Source: a virus. Taken from it: a stretch of 33,235 nt of DNA. Below the pieces are notes generated by a model. It was not told the origin of the DNA, searched no databases, and was given only the letters and a program-made list of their open reading frames with translations. The stretch lies in the IMG/VR virus record IMGVR_UViG_3300042515_001404, positions 1 to 33,235 of that record. One strand, given 5' to 3'. Below, piece by piece: positions 23,556 to 31,876 of this stretch. Position 1 is the stretch's first letter. Every line of letters begins with the position of its first letter. Position numbers and translations under genes: made by a program.

Positions 23556-24962
23556 TTATTTAAGAAGTGTTCCAGTTACTTTGATTGTTGAATCATTTAC
23601 TGGATCTACTCTTAGCTGAACATTTGCACCAGATACTGATGCTGTAATTGTGCCTCGTGCTCCATTAGTTCCAACGATTGCATACTCTGTAATTGCTACG
23701 TTGTCTGATGAATCTAGAGTTACTAGAATTTCTGATATTTCGTTGTGTGTTCCGTTGTCAATCTTAACAACAAACTTTCCTGAGCGGTAAGCCGCCTTTG
23801 GCCACTCGTATGCAGTTACAACAACTGATCCAAGTGATGTTGATGATGCTGCAATTTGCTTAGCCTCATCATTAATGTTTAATGCTGTGAATGCTGTAGT
23901 TCCATCTTGCTGTGCTGTATTAGCTGCTGCTGCTGTTGCTTCTGCTGCTGCTTGAGCGTCGTTAGCCTTAGATGTTGCATCTGCTGATGCAGTAGCTTCT
24001 GCTGCTGCTTGGGCTGCGTTAGCCTTAGATGTTGCATCTGCTGATGCTGTGGCTTCTGCTGCAGCCTGTGCTGCGTTAGCCTTAGATGTTGCATCTGCTG
24101 ATGCTGTGGCTTCTGCTGCAGCCTGTGCTGCGTTAGCCTTAGATGTAGCGTCTGCTGATGCATTTGAAGCGGCAGTTGCAAGACTTGCAGTTACATCTGC
24201 TGAATTAGCCTTTGTTGCTAATGCTGATGTAAGAGTTGTTGTGTAATTAGCGTCGTCATTTATTGCTGCTGCCAATTCATTTAATGTGTTAAGAAGAGCT
24301 GGTGCTCCATCTACTAATGAATCTACTGCATTTGAAATTGCTGTATTGCGGTTTGAAACCTCTGTTGATATTGCAGATGAAAGAGCTGATGCTGCAGTTG
24401 CTTCTGCTGCTGCTTGAGCGGCGTTAGCTTTTGTAGTAGCATCTGCTGCTGCTGCAGAGATTGCTGCAGACTGTGCTGCATTGGCCTTTGATGTTGCATC
24501 TGCTGATGCTGTAGCTTCTGCTGCTGCTTGAGCGGCGTTAGCCTTAGATGTTGCATCTGCTGCTGCAGTTGAAACTGAAGCTGCATCGCCTGATACTCTA
24601 AGTGCTGCTTCTGCGGCTACCTTAGTTGTAGCATCAGTTGCTGCTGCTGTAATTGCAGCTGACTGTGCATTTGAAGCTTTTGTGCTTGCATCAGTTGCTG
24701 CTGCAGAAATTGCTGCTGCTTCAGCTGCTGAAGCGGAACCGTATGAGTCAAATGTATTAGCATTTACTGTAAGGTTACCTGAACCATCTACAGAAAATAC
24801 TCCTGTATCTACTGACTTTACAAGTGTAGCTCCACCAACGAGGTTGAGAATATAGGAATCTCCACCTGTTTCTGTAAGTATATTTTGACCACCGATTGTA
24901 CCTGTGTTACCTTCTACAATGAGGCCTGATTTAATTCTAAAGTTTTTTACTACTGTTGCCAT
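23556..24962 (-). CDS. Alanine-rich repetitive tail fibre
   Basis: A 468-residue fibre. The N-terminus (ATVVKNFRIKSGLIVEGNTG) is paralogous to that of the next gene (ATVNKNFRVKNGLNVAGTAT). Residues about 75-370 are an Ala/Ser/Lys-rich, probably alpha-helical coiled-coil rod. They are built largely from a 19-residue unit (S-ADATSKANAAQAAAEATA) encoded by 57-bp repeats, and interrupted by an 'ALLNTLNELAAAINDDANYTTTLTSALATKA' element that recurs in other fibres here. The C-terminus (about 385-468) is a beta domain shared with the fibre at 24992. GAGGAG precedes the ATG, and a hairpin follows the stop. A trimeric shaft carrying a terminal head is the likely architecture. Confidence 0.7.
   Translation of the reverse strand: MATVVKNFRIKSGLIVEGNTGTIGGQNILTETGGDSYILNLVGGATLVKSVDTGVFSVDGSGNLTVNANTFDSYGSASAAEAAAISAAATDASTKASNAQSAAITAAATDATTKVAAEAALRVSGDAASVSTAAADATSKANAAQAAAEATASADATSKANAAQSAAISAAAADATTKANAAQAAAEATAASALSSAISTEVSNRNTAISNAVDSLVDGAPALLNTLNELAAAINDDANYTTTLTSALATKANSADVTASLATAASNASADATSKANAAQAAAEATASADATSKANAAQAAAEATASADATSKANAAQAAAEATASADATSKANDAQAAAEATAAAANTAQQDGTTAFTALNINDEAKQIAASSTSLGSVVVTAYEWPKAAYRSGKFVVKIDNGTHNEISEILVTLDSSDNVAITEYAIVGTNGARGTITASVSGANVQLRVDPVNDSTIKVTGTLLK
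23930..24170 (-). repeat. 57-bp tandem repeats in fibre shaft
   Basis: About four copies of a 57-bp unit, encoding 19 residues (SADATSKANAAQAAAEATA). Two adjacent copies around 24045-24140 are almost identical; the others have point changes. The recent near-identity suggests expansion and contraction of shaft length by slippage or recombination. Confidence 0.7.
24390..24580 (-). repeat. Second block of the 57-bp-type repeats
   Basis: Further, more diverged copies of the same Ala/Lys-rich unit, separated from the first block by the 'NTLNELAAAINDDANY' element. Confidence 0.5.
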
Positions 24963-24991
24963 TTATATGACTCCTCTTACTGCTTTTTTTG

Positions 24992-25549
24992 TTATGCCTT
25001 TAATGCTGTTCTTACAAATCTTACTGCGATTTCACCAGAAACAGGGGTGACTCTTAAACTAATTATACCTGAATTTTCTTCAAAGGTATAAGTAAATAGG
25101 CTATTGTTTGTGTTTGATATGATGTTAGACTCTGATACTAGCATGTCTGATCCAGATTGTGTTGCCGTGATCTCAGATGCATAAACATCTGCTCCCCTTG
25201 TAACCTGAAGATTATATCTTACTGTTTTCCATGTATTTTTTGCAAATGAATCTACATTAGTTGCATTTTCAATTCCATAAACTGCAAGGTCGTTATTACC
25301 TTCTAGGCCAAGTAGCTCTATTACATTGTCTGTGCTGTTATCTAGGTCTCCTAGAATAGAAACTATATCGTTAATTTTATAGGTTAAAGAATCTGGATCT
25401 TGTGACCCATCTATTCCTACCTTTATTTGAAGAGCTTCAATTGCATCATTTGCATTTGCATGTTGCTCTGAATGTGATGGCGCTGATAATTGATCAGTGC
25501 CGTTTGGATTAATTAATTCGTCTAGATTGTTTGGATAATTGGTGGCCAT
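24992..25549 (-). CDS. Tail fibre protein
   Basis: A 185-residue protein. The N-terminus (YPNNLDELINPN, SAPSHSEQHANANDAIEALQ) is a familiar phage fibre opening in which a His/Asn loop leads into a helix. The C-terminal beta domain (residues about 105-185: TWKTVRYNLQVTRGADVYASEI to LRVTPVSGEIAVRFVRTALK) aligns by eye with the C-terminus of the next gene (AYRSGKFVVKIDNGTHNEISEI to LRVDPVNDSTIKVTGTLLK), so the two share a terminal domain. GGGGG lies 6 nt upstream of the ATG. A 70-bp gap before it contains a TATAAT but no good -35. Probably a short fibre or fibre tip. Confidence 0.6.
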   Translation of the reverse strand: MATNYPNNLDELINPNGTDQLSAPSHSEQHANANDAIEALQIKVGIDGSQDPDSLTYKINDIVSILGDLDNSTDNVIELLGLEGNNDLAVYGIENATNVDSFAKNTWKTVRYNLQVTRGADVYASEITATQSGSDMLVSESNIISNTNNSLFTYTFEENSGIISLRVTPVSGEIAVRFVRTALKA

Positions 25550-25619
25550 TGGCTACCCCCTTGTGTAAGTCTTGTTACTTAGTCAATTATATCCTACAAA
25601 TATTTATAATCCACCAAAT

Positions 25620-25856
25620 TTACCATTTATTTATAGGGCATTGAGCAGCAGAAAGCTTGGTTTTTAACTTCATTATACATCCGCATTTTTTGCATTGTGT
25701 AGTTAAGTCAATGAACTCTGGACAAGACCTACACACGCTATACCTTTGTTCTTGCAATTCATTTGGTGCAAAATCTGTGTTGGGGTTTAACAAATCCCAA
25801 GGCCTAGTGTCACCTAAGTTTTCTTTGTATTTTTCCCATGCACTTTTTTCTGTCAT
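25620..25856 (-). CDS. Small zinc-ribbon protein (DUF6171-like)
   Basis: A 78-residue protein of unknown function. The N-terminus has the motif RPWDLLNPNTDFAPNE. The C-terminal half has six Cys: C42, C45, C55, C58, C60 and C73, in the order CRSC - x9 - CKKCGC - x12 - C, followed by PINKW. This is a zinc-ribbon-like arrangement. I know the same architecture from small proteins of marine and freshwater phages, often labelled DUF6171. It is embedded among fibre genes but has its own promoter candidate and no clear Shine-Dalgarno. A regulatory, assembly or host-interaction role is possible; nothing in the sequence decides. Confidence 0.7.
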   Translation of the reverse strand: MTEKSAWEKYKENLGDTRPWDLLNPNTDFAPNELQEQRYSVCRSCPEFIDLTTQCKKCGCIMKLKTKLSAAQCPINKW

Positions 25857-25891
25857 AGTTTAACTTTCTAGTGTTGTAAGCTTGTATTATA

Positions 25892-25921
25892 ATTTTAACA
25901 TAATTTACATTAATATGTCAA
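25892..25921 (-). promoter_or_regulatory. Promoter upstream of zinc-ribbon gene
   Basis: Minus-strand TTGACA (25916-25921), an 18-nt spacer, then TAAAAT (25892-25897) preceded by TGT, i.e. a TGn-extended -10. It lies in the 83-bp gap between the large fibre and the small zinc-ribbon gene, and predicts a leader of about 25-30 nt. Confidence 0.5.
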
Positions 25922-25939
25922 TGTAAGTTTTATATTTGT

Positions 25940-28339
25940 TTATACAGCAAATACTCCTGGTGCTCCGAATGCTGGCGGTGCGAAGAACTCTGGTGGCGCA
26001 AAGACTGGGTCTGGGTCTGGTTCTGGGAATGCTGGTGGTGTAAAGACTGGTTCTGGATCTGGATCTGGAAATGCTGGTGGTGAAAAGAATCCTGGTGGCG
26101 CAAAGAATGATGGTGGTGCAAATACAGCTGGTGCACATCCTGCTTGGGCTGCGGCTGCTAAAGCGGCAGAAGATGTTGATCGGTATCTCAATACTTCTCG
26201 TGCACTACTTGGACCTGAAATTACATCTGTTGGAATTGATGAAGCAGTATAAGGACCACTAACAGATGGACTTGAGCCATAATTTCCAGAGTTATTGTTA
26301 CACAAAGAATATCCTATATAATAAGTTACTGTTACTGGTGGTGTACATTCCTGAGTTTGTGTTTCAGTATATGCAGTGCATGATCCAGCATGATAGTTTG
26401 TTCTTGTTTTAGTTTGTGTTCCTTCAGAAGAACATGTGCTCCATGCGCTCCATGCACTTGGTGTTGGACATGAAATAAAATCACCGCAGCATTGCTGTCC
26501 AACGCTTATTGCATAAGTTGTAGAGTTACCAAGTAACTGTCTTCCAAGCTCAGCACAGGTATATGCTGCTGCATTTGTTATAGTTCCTGGACATGCTGGT
26601 TTTTCTTGTGGTGGTGGGAAATCTGGGGATGCTTGATACGTAAACTTATTTACTGTAATTGTAGGTATTGGAGATGAATTTACAATAGTTCCAGCAGCGG
26701 GGGATTGTGAAGAAACTAGTCCTTCTTTTGTATAATCAGTGGTGCCAACTGCTGTTCCTGCTGCAATGTTGTAACTTGATGTGCTAGAAGGATTATATGT
26801 TCCAACTAGGTTTGGGATTGTATATGTTGTGGGTACGCAAACTGGGGTTCTAGATACTCCTCCAGCAACCTGATTATTTATTCCTGGCTCATCAGCGTTG
26901 CAAGCTGCATTTAATCCTGTAAGAGCTGCGCTGCTATTTGCATAAGTTCCAGTTACTCCAGCCCCATTGCCGCAACAGGCCCAATATTGAACTGGTGAAG
27001 TAGGCTCTTCTGCTTCTTTTGTTGTAGATGCAACTGAGTTACTGCTATATGTTTTTGAGGTAGTATTTAAATCGGTAGTCAATACATAAACAGAAGATGT
27101 TATTGACTTGTTGTCATATTGAGTTGTGTCGCCTAGGCTTAATGTACTTCCAATTCCAAATGGTATGTTGACCCCATCCGCATACCATTCATGAATATAA
27201 GAATAAATTGAAGAAGAATTACTCCATGTTCCATTTGTTGATGTAAATGATCTTCCAGTTCCAGAAACTGTTGGTGCAACTTGATTTACTGGTAAAGGAA
27301 CTGATGGATATACTATAGGTAATCCTGGGAAAGAAGACCATGATGTTTCAGTAAATCTTGGAGCGGTTCCAGTTACAGTAATTGTGTATGATCCATATGT
27401 TGTTCCGCCAACCCCTATTCTTTCAATCCAATATGAGGTTTGAGAAGGACCTCCAGAAAAATATGAACTAGACTCCATATTACCGTTGTTATATACAATC
27501 CATTCTGTTGGCTGTATTAAATTTAAAGACCAAGACAGGGTTCCTCCATTTGAGCTTGAAGACATAGTCGTTGTAACTCCAGGCTTATTTGGCTTTACAT
27601 CAGAAACTGATGCATTAGCACCAATACCTTGAACTGTAGTTCCGCTAATATTAGATGTATTTAGTGGTCTTACTAATAACAAAAGTCCGCCGCTTCCATT
27701 TCCAGTATCTATCTCATATGTATTTACATCTCCAGTAAGCTGTATTTCTCCAGAAGCGGCACCTGAATATTGTATATAAAAATCATTTGCTCCAATTGGC
27801 TTTGTCCAATCTACTTTTATTACTCCATTTGATACTACAGATGCAGATACAACAGAAAGTTTTTGTGGACCTATTAATGGGCTCGGTAAAGTATAGACAT
27901 CTGGATCATTATCTCCAGCAGCATTTGTAGCTGTTACCTTACACCTTACAACATACCCAACATACTTTAAAGTTCTAGTAGAATTCCATTCGTCTTCATC
28001 TAATTGAAGTGTATTTGATGTCTTGCCTGTAATGTTTGACCAATTATATGAAGACCCAGTCCATGCTGCTTTTTGCCATTGATATTTAAATGAAGTTGGA
28101 GAATTTTCCCAGACACCGTTTGAAACAGAAACAGTTTCTTGTGCTGCATACCAGAAAGCTCCTCCTTGCAATGAAAGTATAGGAAGCTCTGTGTTTTTTG
28201 GTTTTAAGTCAAGTAGGGATTTCCATTCAGAACCATCCCATATATATGCCGCTTTAGATTCATTCCATGTGCTTCCATCATGAATCTGTACTTTTTTTAA
28301 AGGATTCCAACTGGAACCGTCAAAAATATTTAGCGGCAT
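25940..28339 (-). CDS. Large Ig/Fn3-type fibre with PASTA, TSP1-like and FFAPP tail
   Basis: A 799-residue adhesin-like fibre. The N-terminus has three short 'DGSxWn..K' tail-attachment repeats (residues 1-45). Ig/Fn3-like beta domains follow to about residue 450. Then comes a Cys-containing stretch, a PASTA-like module (about 505-563: IPNLVG, GLVSSQSPAAGTIVNSSPIP), and a Cys-rich thrombospondin-1-like module (about 627-667: WSAWSTCSSEGTQTKTRT, later TQTQEC). The last about 65 residues are Pro/Phe-rich (FFAPPG, FPDPDPEPVF, FFAPPAFGAPGVFAV) and end identically to the 277-residue fibre at 19917. AAGGAG precedes the ATG. PASTA domains bind peptidoglycan or muropeptides in other proteins, which would suit a cell-wall receptor; this is inference. 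Confidence 0.7.
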   Translation of the reverse strand: MPLNIFDGSSWNPLKKVQIHDGSTWNESKAAYIWDGSEWKSLLDLKPKNTELPILSLQGGAFWYAAQETVSVSNGVWENSPTSFKYQWQKAAWTGSSYNWSNITGKTSNTLQLDEDEWNSTRTLKYVGYVVRCKVTATNAAGDNDPDVYTLPSPLIGPQKLSVVSASVVSNGVIKVDWTKPIGANDFYIQYSGAASGEIQLTGDVNTYEIDTGNGSGGLLLLVRPLNTSNISGTTVQGIGANASVSDVKPNKPGVTTTMSSSSNGGTLSWSLNLIQPTEWIVYNNGNMESSSYFSGGPSQTSYWIERIGVGGTTYGSYTITVTGTAPRFTETSWSSFPGLPIVYPSVPLPVNQVAPTVSGTGRSFTSTNGTWSNSSSIYSYIHEWYADGVNIPFGIGSTLSLGDTTQYDNKSITSSVYVLTTDLNTTSKTYSSNSVASTTKEAEEPTSPVQYWACCGNGAGVTGTYANSSAALTGLNAACNADEPGINNQVAGGVSRTPVCVPTTYTIPNLVGTYNPSSTSSYNIAAGTAVGTTDYTKEGLVSSQSPAAGTIVNSSPIPTITVNKFTYQASPDFPPPQEKPACPGTITNAAAYTCAELGRQLLGNSTTYAISVGQQCCGDFISCPTPSAWSAWSTCSSEGTQTKTRTNYHAGSCTAYTETQTQECTPPVTVTYYIGYSLCNNNSGNYGSSPSVSGPYTASSIPTDVISGPSSAREVLRYRSTSSAALAAAAQAGCAPAVFAPPSFFAPPGFFSPPAFPDPDPEPVFTPPAFPEPDPDPVFAPPEFFAPPAFGAPGVFAV

Positions 28340-28348
28340 TTGGTCTCC

Positions 28349-29995
28349 TTAGTATTGAATGTAGATGTCTCCAGCAGAGTTTCCGCTTGAAGGTGGTGTT
28401 ATATCTGTTCCATAAGTAATTTTATTAATATTTGATCCTGATATACCATTTGTGTATCCAGTAACAACAGTTCCGCCAAGTGCTATCGCTGTTCCATTTA
28501 TGGTAATTGAATTATTTTCAAGCATTGTATTTGATATTGCTGGCACAGCAGATGTTAATATCTTACCTGCTGAATCTAGACCAGCATACCCATTGCTTTG
28601 GTTTCTTTCATTTTCTGGCTGATATCCACCAAGTGAGTTTTCTATTCCTTCTATTGCCAAGTCAGTGTAATCATTAGCAGAGGCTAAAGTAGAAGCCAAA
28701 CCTGAAGTTAGGTTGATAGCTGTTGCATATCCAGATATTAATGCCCCTGCTGGTATTGTAACTGTACCAGTAAATGTAGGAGAGGCAATTGGTGCAAACC
28801 CTGCAATACTTGCTCCTTCTGGAATTGTTACTGTACCAGTAAATGTAGGAGAAGCAATTGGTGCCTTTAATCCAATTAAAGATGTTAAAGAAGAAGCTGC
28901 AGTTTGATCTTGTGCAATATAATCTGAAATCTCTTTAAGAGTATCAAATGCAGTTGGTGCAGAAGCAATAACTCCTTCAATAGCAGAGACTAAATCTGAA
29001 GATCTTGCTATTGTTTGTGGTATAACAGATTCTAATACCTTGCTATTTGAGTCCAAACCAGCAATTCCACCAGAAGAATTTCTATCTGAAACTGGAATGT
29101 AATTTGTTAATTCTGAAATTGGGACATAATTTGTTAAGCTAGTATTAACTTCTGTTCTTAAATCATCGACTGCTGTTAATGCAGATACAAGCACAGCTGT
29201 TCTAGCATTGTTTGTGGCTGAAATTGCTCTAGCATTAGTAAAATATAAATTGCTGCCTTCTGGAACGTCTGAAGTAGAAGATATGTTTGATATAGGCGGG
29301 ATAAAACCTGAAAGTGCTTCGTCTGTATATTCCTTGGCCCCAGCGACTTCTTGATCTACATAGCCTCTTGTTTGTGTAATAAGTGGATTTACTATGTTAT
29401 TAACTCTAGACTCTGTAAAATAAAGTCTTGTTCCTTCTTCTATATCAGATGTGCTTAAAGCATTTATTGATGCTACTGTAAATTCTTCAGCGTCTGCTTT
29501 AGCGGTAACAAGTGCGGCAGCAACTTTGTCTGTTGCATCTATTGCTGCAGCTAGTTTAGCTGCATTTACTTTTGTTGTAGAATCTTGTTTTGCTTCATCT
29601 AGTGCATCATCTGCAGATCCTATTGGGTCAAATAACCCTTGCACTGCATTGACTGCTCTAGGTTCTGAAAAATATAAATTTCCTGATTCTGTAATGTCAT
29701 TTGTTGTAATAGAAGACAAAGCATTTTGTATTGCAAGCAGAGCTTCGGAGTCTAATGAAACTTGATCTGGAAGCTGGGATAAAGGAATTTTGCCATCTGA
29801 ATTTAATGTAGCAACTCCGTTAGCCATTCCAGGTTTAAGGGCATAAGAAGTTATTGAGTTCCATCTTTGAGTTCCATTGCCTATTTTAAACTTAAGCGTG
29901 TCTGTTTCTATTCCTATTTCACCGTTCAAAAGCAATGGGTTATTTGCTGCCCAGTTTGCTGCAACATCTCTTCTTAATTGAATTTTATATGCCAT
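28349..29995 (-). CDS. Tail fibre with Mtd-like N-terminal domain
   Basis: A 548-residue fibre. Residues 1-55 (YKIQLRRDVAANWAANNPLL, GEIGIETDTLKFKIGNG) match the N-terminal domain found on many tail fibres and on the Bordetella phage tropism determinant Mtd. Next come repeated strand-turn units (ITESGNLYFSEPRAVNAV, IEEGTRLYFTESRVNNIV, VPEGSNLYFTNARAISAT), then an 'ApxAfdTLkEIsdyI' helix and two tandem IASPTFTGTVTIP blocks near residues 375-420. The C-terminus is a short beta domain. Similar blocks occur in the 763-residue fibre at 20771. It is 9 nt from the next gene, and GGAGGT precedes its ATG. A fibre role is well supported; which receptor it binds is unknown. Confidence 0.75.
   Translation of the reverse strand: MAYKIQLRRDVAANWAANNPLLLNGEIGIETDTLKFKIGNGTQRWNSITSYALKPGMANGVATLNSDGKIPLSQLPDQVSLDSEALLAIQNALSSITTNDITESGNLYFSEPRAVNAVQGLFDPIGSADDALDEAKQDSTTKVNAAKLAAAIDATDKVAAALVTAKADAEEFTVASINALSTSDIEEGTRLYFTESRVNNIVNPLITQTRGYVDQEVAGAKEYTDEALSGFIPPISNISSTSDVPEGSNLYFTNARAISATNNARTAVLVSALTAVDDLRTEVNTSLTNYVPISELTNYIPVSDRNSSGGIAGLDSNSKVLESVIPQTIARSSDLVSAIEGVIASAPTAFDTLKEISDYIAQDQTAASSLTSLIGLKAPIASPTFTGTVTIPEGASIAGFAPIASPTFTGTVTIPAGALISGYATAINLTSGLASTLASANDYTDLAIEGIENSLGGYQPENERNQSNGYAGLDSAGKILTSAVPAISNTMLENNSITINGTAIALGGTVVTGYTNGISGSNINKITYGTDITPPSSGNSAGDIYIQY
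28741..28863 (-). repeat. Tandem fibre module repeat
   Basis: Two neighbouring, nearly identical DNA copies of about 45 bp (about 28744-28786 and 28814-28862) encode FAPIASPTFTGTVTIP and KAPIASPTFTGTVTIP. A diverged third copy lies at 21143-21181 in the fibre at 20771. This looks like duplication and exchange of fibre modules. Confidence 0.6.
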
Positions 29996-30450
29996 TATGA
30001 ATTACCTCCATCGAGTGATGGTGCATCAAAGTCTTCCGACCCTCCGCCTCCCAAAATCTCTTCCTCTACTACTGTTGTTCCATCAAAAAGACCTGCATCA
30101 AACAATGTTTCTTCAACAAACGACGGGCTATTAAGATTACTACCAGGCAATCCTCCGTCATATCCAATTATCTCAGGTAAAACAAGTCCAGGAGTATTTG
30201 GATTATCAAGATTCTTAAAGTCAATTTGATTCTGTATATCTATTGTATGTACATCTCCATCAAATGTGTGGGTGTGCATATAGAATGGAGTTGGATCTGT
30301 ACTTGGAGGAGTAAGCTCTATCCAAGTAGTTCCATTGTGAACACGCAAGTTTTTTGTAGTAGTATTTATGTATACTTCTCCAACTTGCCCAAATGCTGGG
30401 TCTGTTGACAAGGCTAATAGCCTTAAAGGTACCAGCATCTGTCTAGACAT
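29995..30450 (-). CDS. Small fibre-associated protein, Gly/Asp-rich end
   Basis: A 151-residue protein. Residues 1-48 form a short 'GQVGEVYINTTTKNLRVHNGTTWIEL' module, shared in style with the larger fibre upstream. A Thr/His stretch (FYMHTHTFDGDVHTIDI) follows, then an acidic Gly-rich C-terminus (EEEILGGGGSEDFDAPSLDGG). The His-x-His pattern could bind metal, as in several trimeric fibre tips, but nothing here proves it. Its stop codon overlaps the next ATG in TAATG, and that overlap contains GGAGGT, the next gene's ribosome site. No enzymatic motif is recognised. It is probably an adaptor or tip protein of the adsorption apparatus. Confidence 0.5.
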   Translation of the reverse strand: MSRQMLVPLRLLALSTDPAFGQVGEVYINTTTKNLRVHNGTTWIELTPPSTDPTPFYMHTHTFDGDVHTIDIQNQIDFKNLDNPNTPGLVLPEIIGYDGGLPGSNLNSPSFVEETLFDAGLFDGTTVVEEEILGGGGSEDFDAPSLDGGNS

Positions 30451-30452
30451 GA

Positions 30453-31424
30453 TTAGCCTACTACAACTACTCTGTATTCTCCAGCTGATGGAGCGGATGC
30501 AAAGTTGATTGTTACTGAATTAGCATTTGGCCTAAGAACATCTGCCTCAACTTGTGCATATGGTACGGCAGCTTCAAATATTTGAACTGTCACATCTGTT
30601 GTTCCTAAATTGTGTGTAATTGTATAAGATGTTGCAGATGCGCCTAAAGTCTGTGCGAACTTTCTTGCAATATCATGATAGTTTGATCCATTATTTGTTA
30701 ATGTCCATTTATCGGATGTTTCGTTCCATAGTATTTCTACATCTGATTCTGTTCCACGCTCTACTACTACTCCAGCATCTGTTGTTGGAGTTCCAGTAAA
30801 ATTGCTGTTAAGCTTTACTTTATTATCTTCAATGTTAATCTGTGTTGTATTTACAGAATTAACAGTTCCTATTACATTTAAATTTCCGCCAACTTGTAAG
30901 TTGCCAGCTATCTCAACATTGTCTGGCAAACCAATTGTTACTGCAGCATTATGTCCGCTATTTGGTGAAACAGTAACTTCATTTGCTGTTCCAACAATTG
31001 TTGCTACATAATCACCAGTTGTTTGTTCATCAAGTGGTATGATTAAGTCTACTTCGCCTGCGTTTGTAAGTCTACCTTGTGCATCTACTGTAAATGTAGG
31101 AACTTTCGTTGTTGATCCATAATCTCCAGCTGATACCGATGTATCATCTAAATCTATTGTTGTTGTGCCAGTTGAATCATTATAAGATTTTGTTAGACCA
31201 ACTCCGCCATTTATATATGAACCAATAGCATCTTGAATGACTTCTAGTGAACCAGATGTAGAGATCCACTCTGTACCATTCCAGAAGTACATAATGTTGT
31301 CTTGAGAATTGTAATAAATTTGACCTGATACTGGACTCGATGGAGCAGAACCTAAGTTTTGAATTCTAGCATTGAGTAACTCATTCTTGTTTAGATCAAC
31401 GCTAACTAAAAATTTTCTTGCCAT
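30453..31424 (-). CDS. Tail fibre protein
   Basis: A 323-residue fibre. The N-terminus ([20 protein letters not shown], then [21 protein letters not shown]) is the usual capsid- or tail-proximal module of environmental phage fibres. The middle contains [21 protein letters not shown] and [24 protein letters not shown], low-complexity beta repeats that also occur, diverged, in the 763-residue fibre at 20771. The C-terminus is a compact beta domain shared with the preceding small fibre. A strong ribosome site (AAGGAG) precedes the ATG. It stops 3 nt before the next start. A structural role in adsorption is very likely; the receptor is unknown. Confidence 0.7.
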   Translation of the reverse strand: MARKFLVSVDLNKNELLNARIQNLGSAPSSPVSGQIYYNSQDNIMYFWNGTEWISTSGSLEVIQDAIGSYINGGVGLTKSYNDSTGTTTIDLDDTSVSAGDYGSTTKVPTFTVDAQGRLTNAGEVDLIIPLDEQTTGDYVATIVGTANEVTVSPNSGHNAAVTIGLPDNVEIAGNLQVGGNLNVIGTVNSVNTTQINIEDNKVKLNSNFTGTPTTDAGVVVERGTESDVEILWNETSDKWTLTNNGSNYHDIARKFAQTLGASATSYTITHNLGTTDVTVQIFEAAVPYAQVEADVLRPNANSVTINFASAPSAGEYRVVVVG

Positions 31425-31438
31425 TTTTTATCTCCTTT

Positions 31439-31876
31439 TTAGGACAGGTATGCTGTCCCCGAAAATGGCTGAGCCATTGTCAATGTTATTTGGTTAATAC
31501 TATTATAGTCTATTCCAGTTTCTAACAAGTCACCTGAACTTGACTTAACAGAAACATTAGGGTGAAATTGTAAATTATGGGTAATTGATACAGAATATAC
31601 TCCATTTACTGGGCCAGATATTTGGCTCATTTCCCAAGAGTACATATAGGAAACTTGCTTGTCTAAAATAAAGCTGCTGTCCACATCCCAAGAATCTGAG
31701 TCCAATGATTTTGGCCCCCAAAACCTTGTAGTTAATGTGTCAAAGTAAAAATCTCCTGGGGATCCTAATGAATTTGCTGGATTTCCTTCGCCACTTATTA
31801 TTGTTCTTCCAGGAGAGCCAGAAGCTCTTACTACTACTAGTGGATTATTTTCGGTTACTATTAGGCGGGTTGCCAT
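31439..31876 (-). CDS. Small tail fibre protein
   Basis: A 145-residue beta-rich protein. Residues 30-55 hold a 'GSPGDFYFDTLTTRFWGPK' module that many phage fibres use near their N-termini. The C-terminal part (ITHNLQFHPNVSVKSSSGD, then a strand NQITLTMAQPFSGTAYLS) aligns by eye with the C-terminus of the next gene ([17 protein letters not shown], then [18 protein letters not shown]). The two proteins therefore share a terminal beta domain, perhaps used for trimerisation or receptor contact. The start overlaps the upstream stop by 1 nt, and the gene is 14 nt from the next gene. Function is inferred from composition and context. Confidence 0.55.
   Translation of the reverse strand: MATRLIVTENNPLVVVRASGSPGRTIISGEGNPANSLGSPGDFYFDTLTTRFWGPKSLDSDSWDVDSSFILDKQVSYMYSWEMSQISGPVNGVYSVSITHNLQFHPNVSVKSSSGDLLETGIDYNSINQITLTMAQPFSGTAYLS

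Noticed and set aside
25586-25591. Perfect TATAAT (minus strand) before the fibre at 24992
   Set aside because: No -35 at 16-18 nt and no TGn extension; in such AT-rich DNA this is expected by chance.
20771-29995. Mtd-like fibre N-termini as a hint of a diversity-generating retroelement
   Set aside because: No reverse transcriptase gene, template repeat or variable-repeat pair was seen in the window; this N-terminal domain is common on ordinary fibres.
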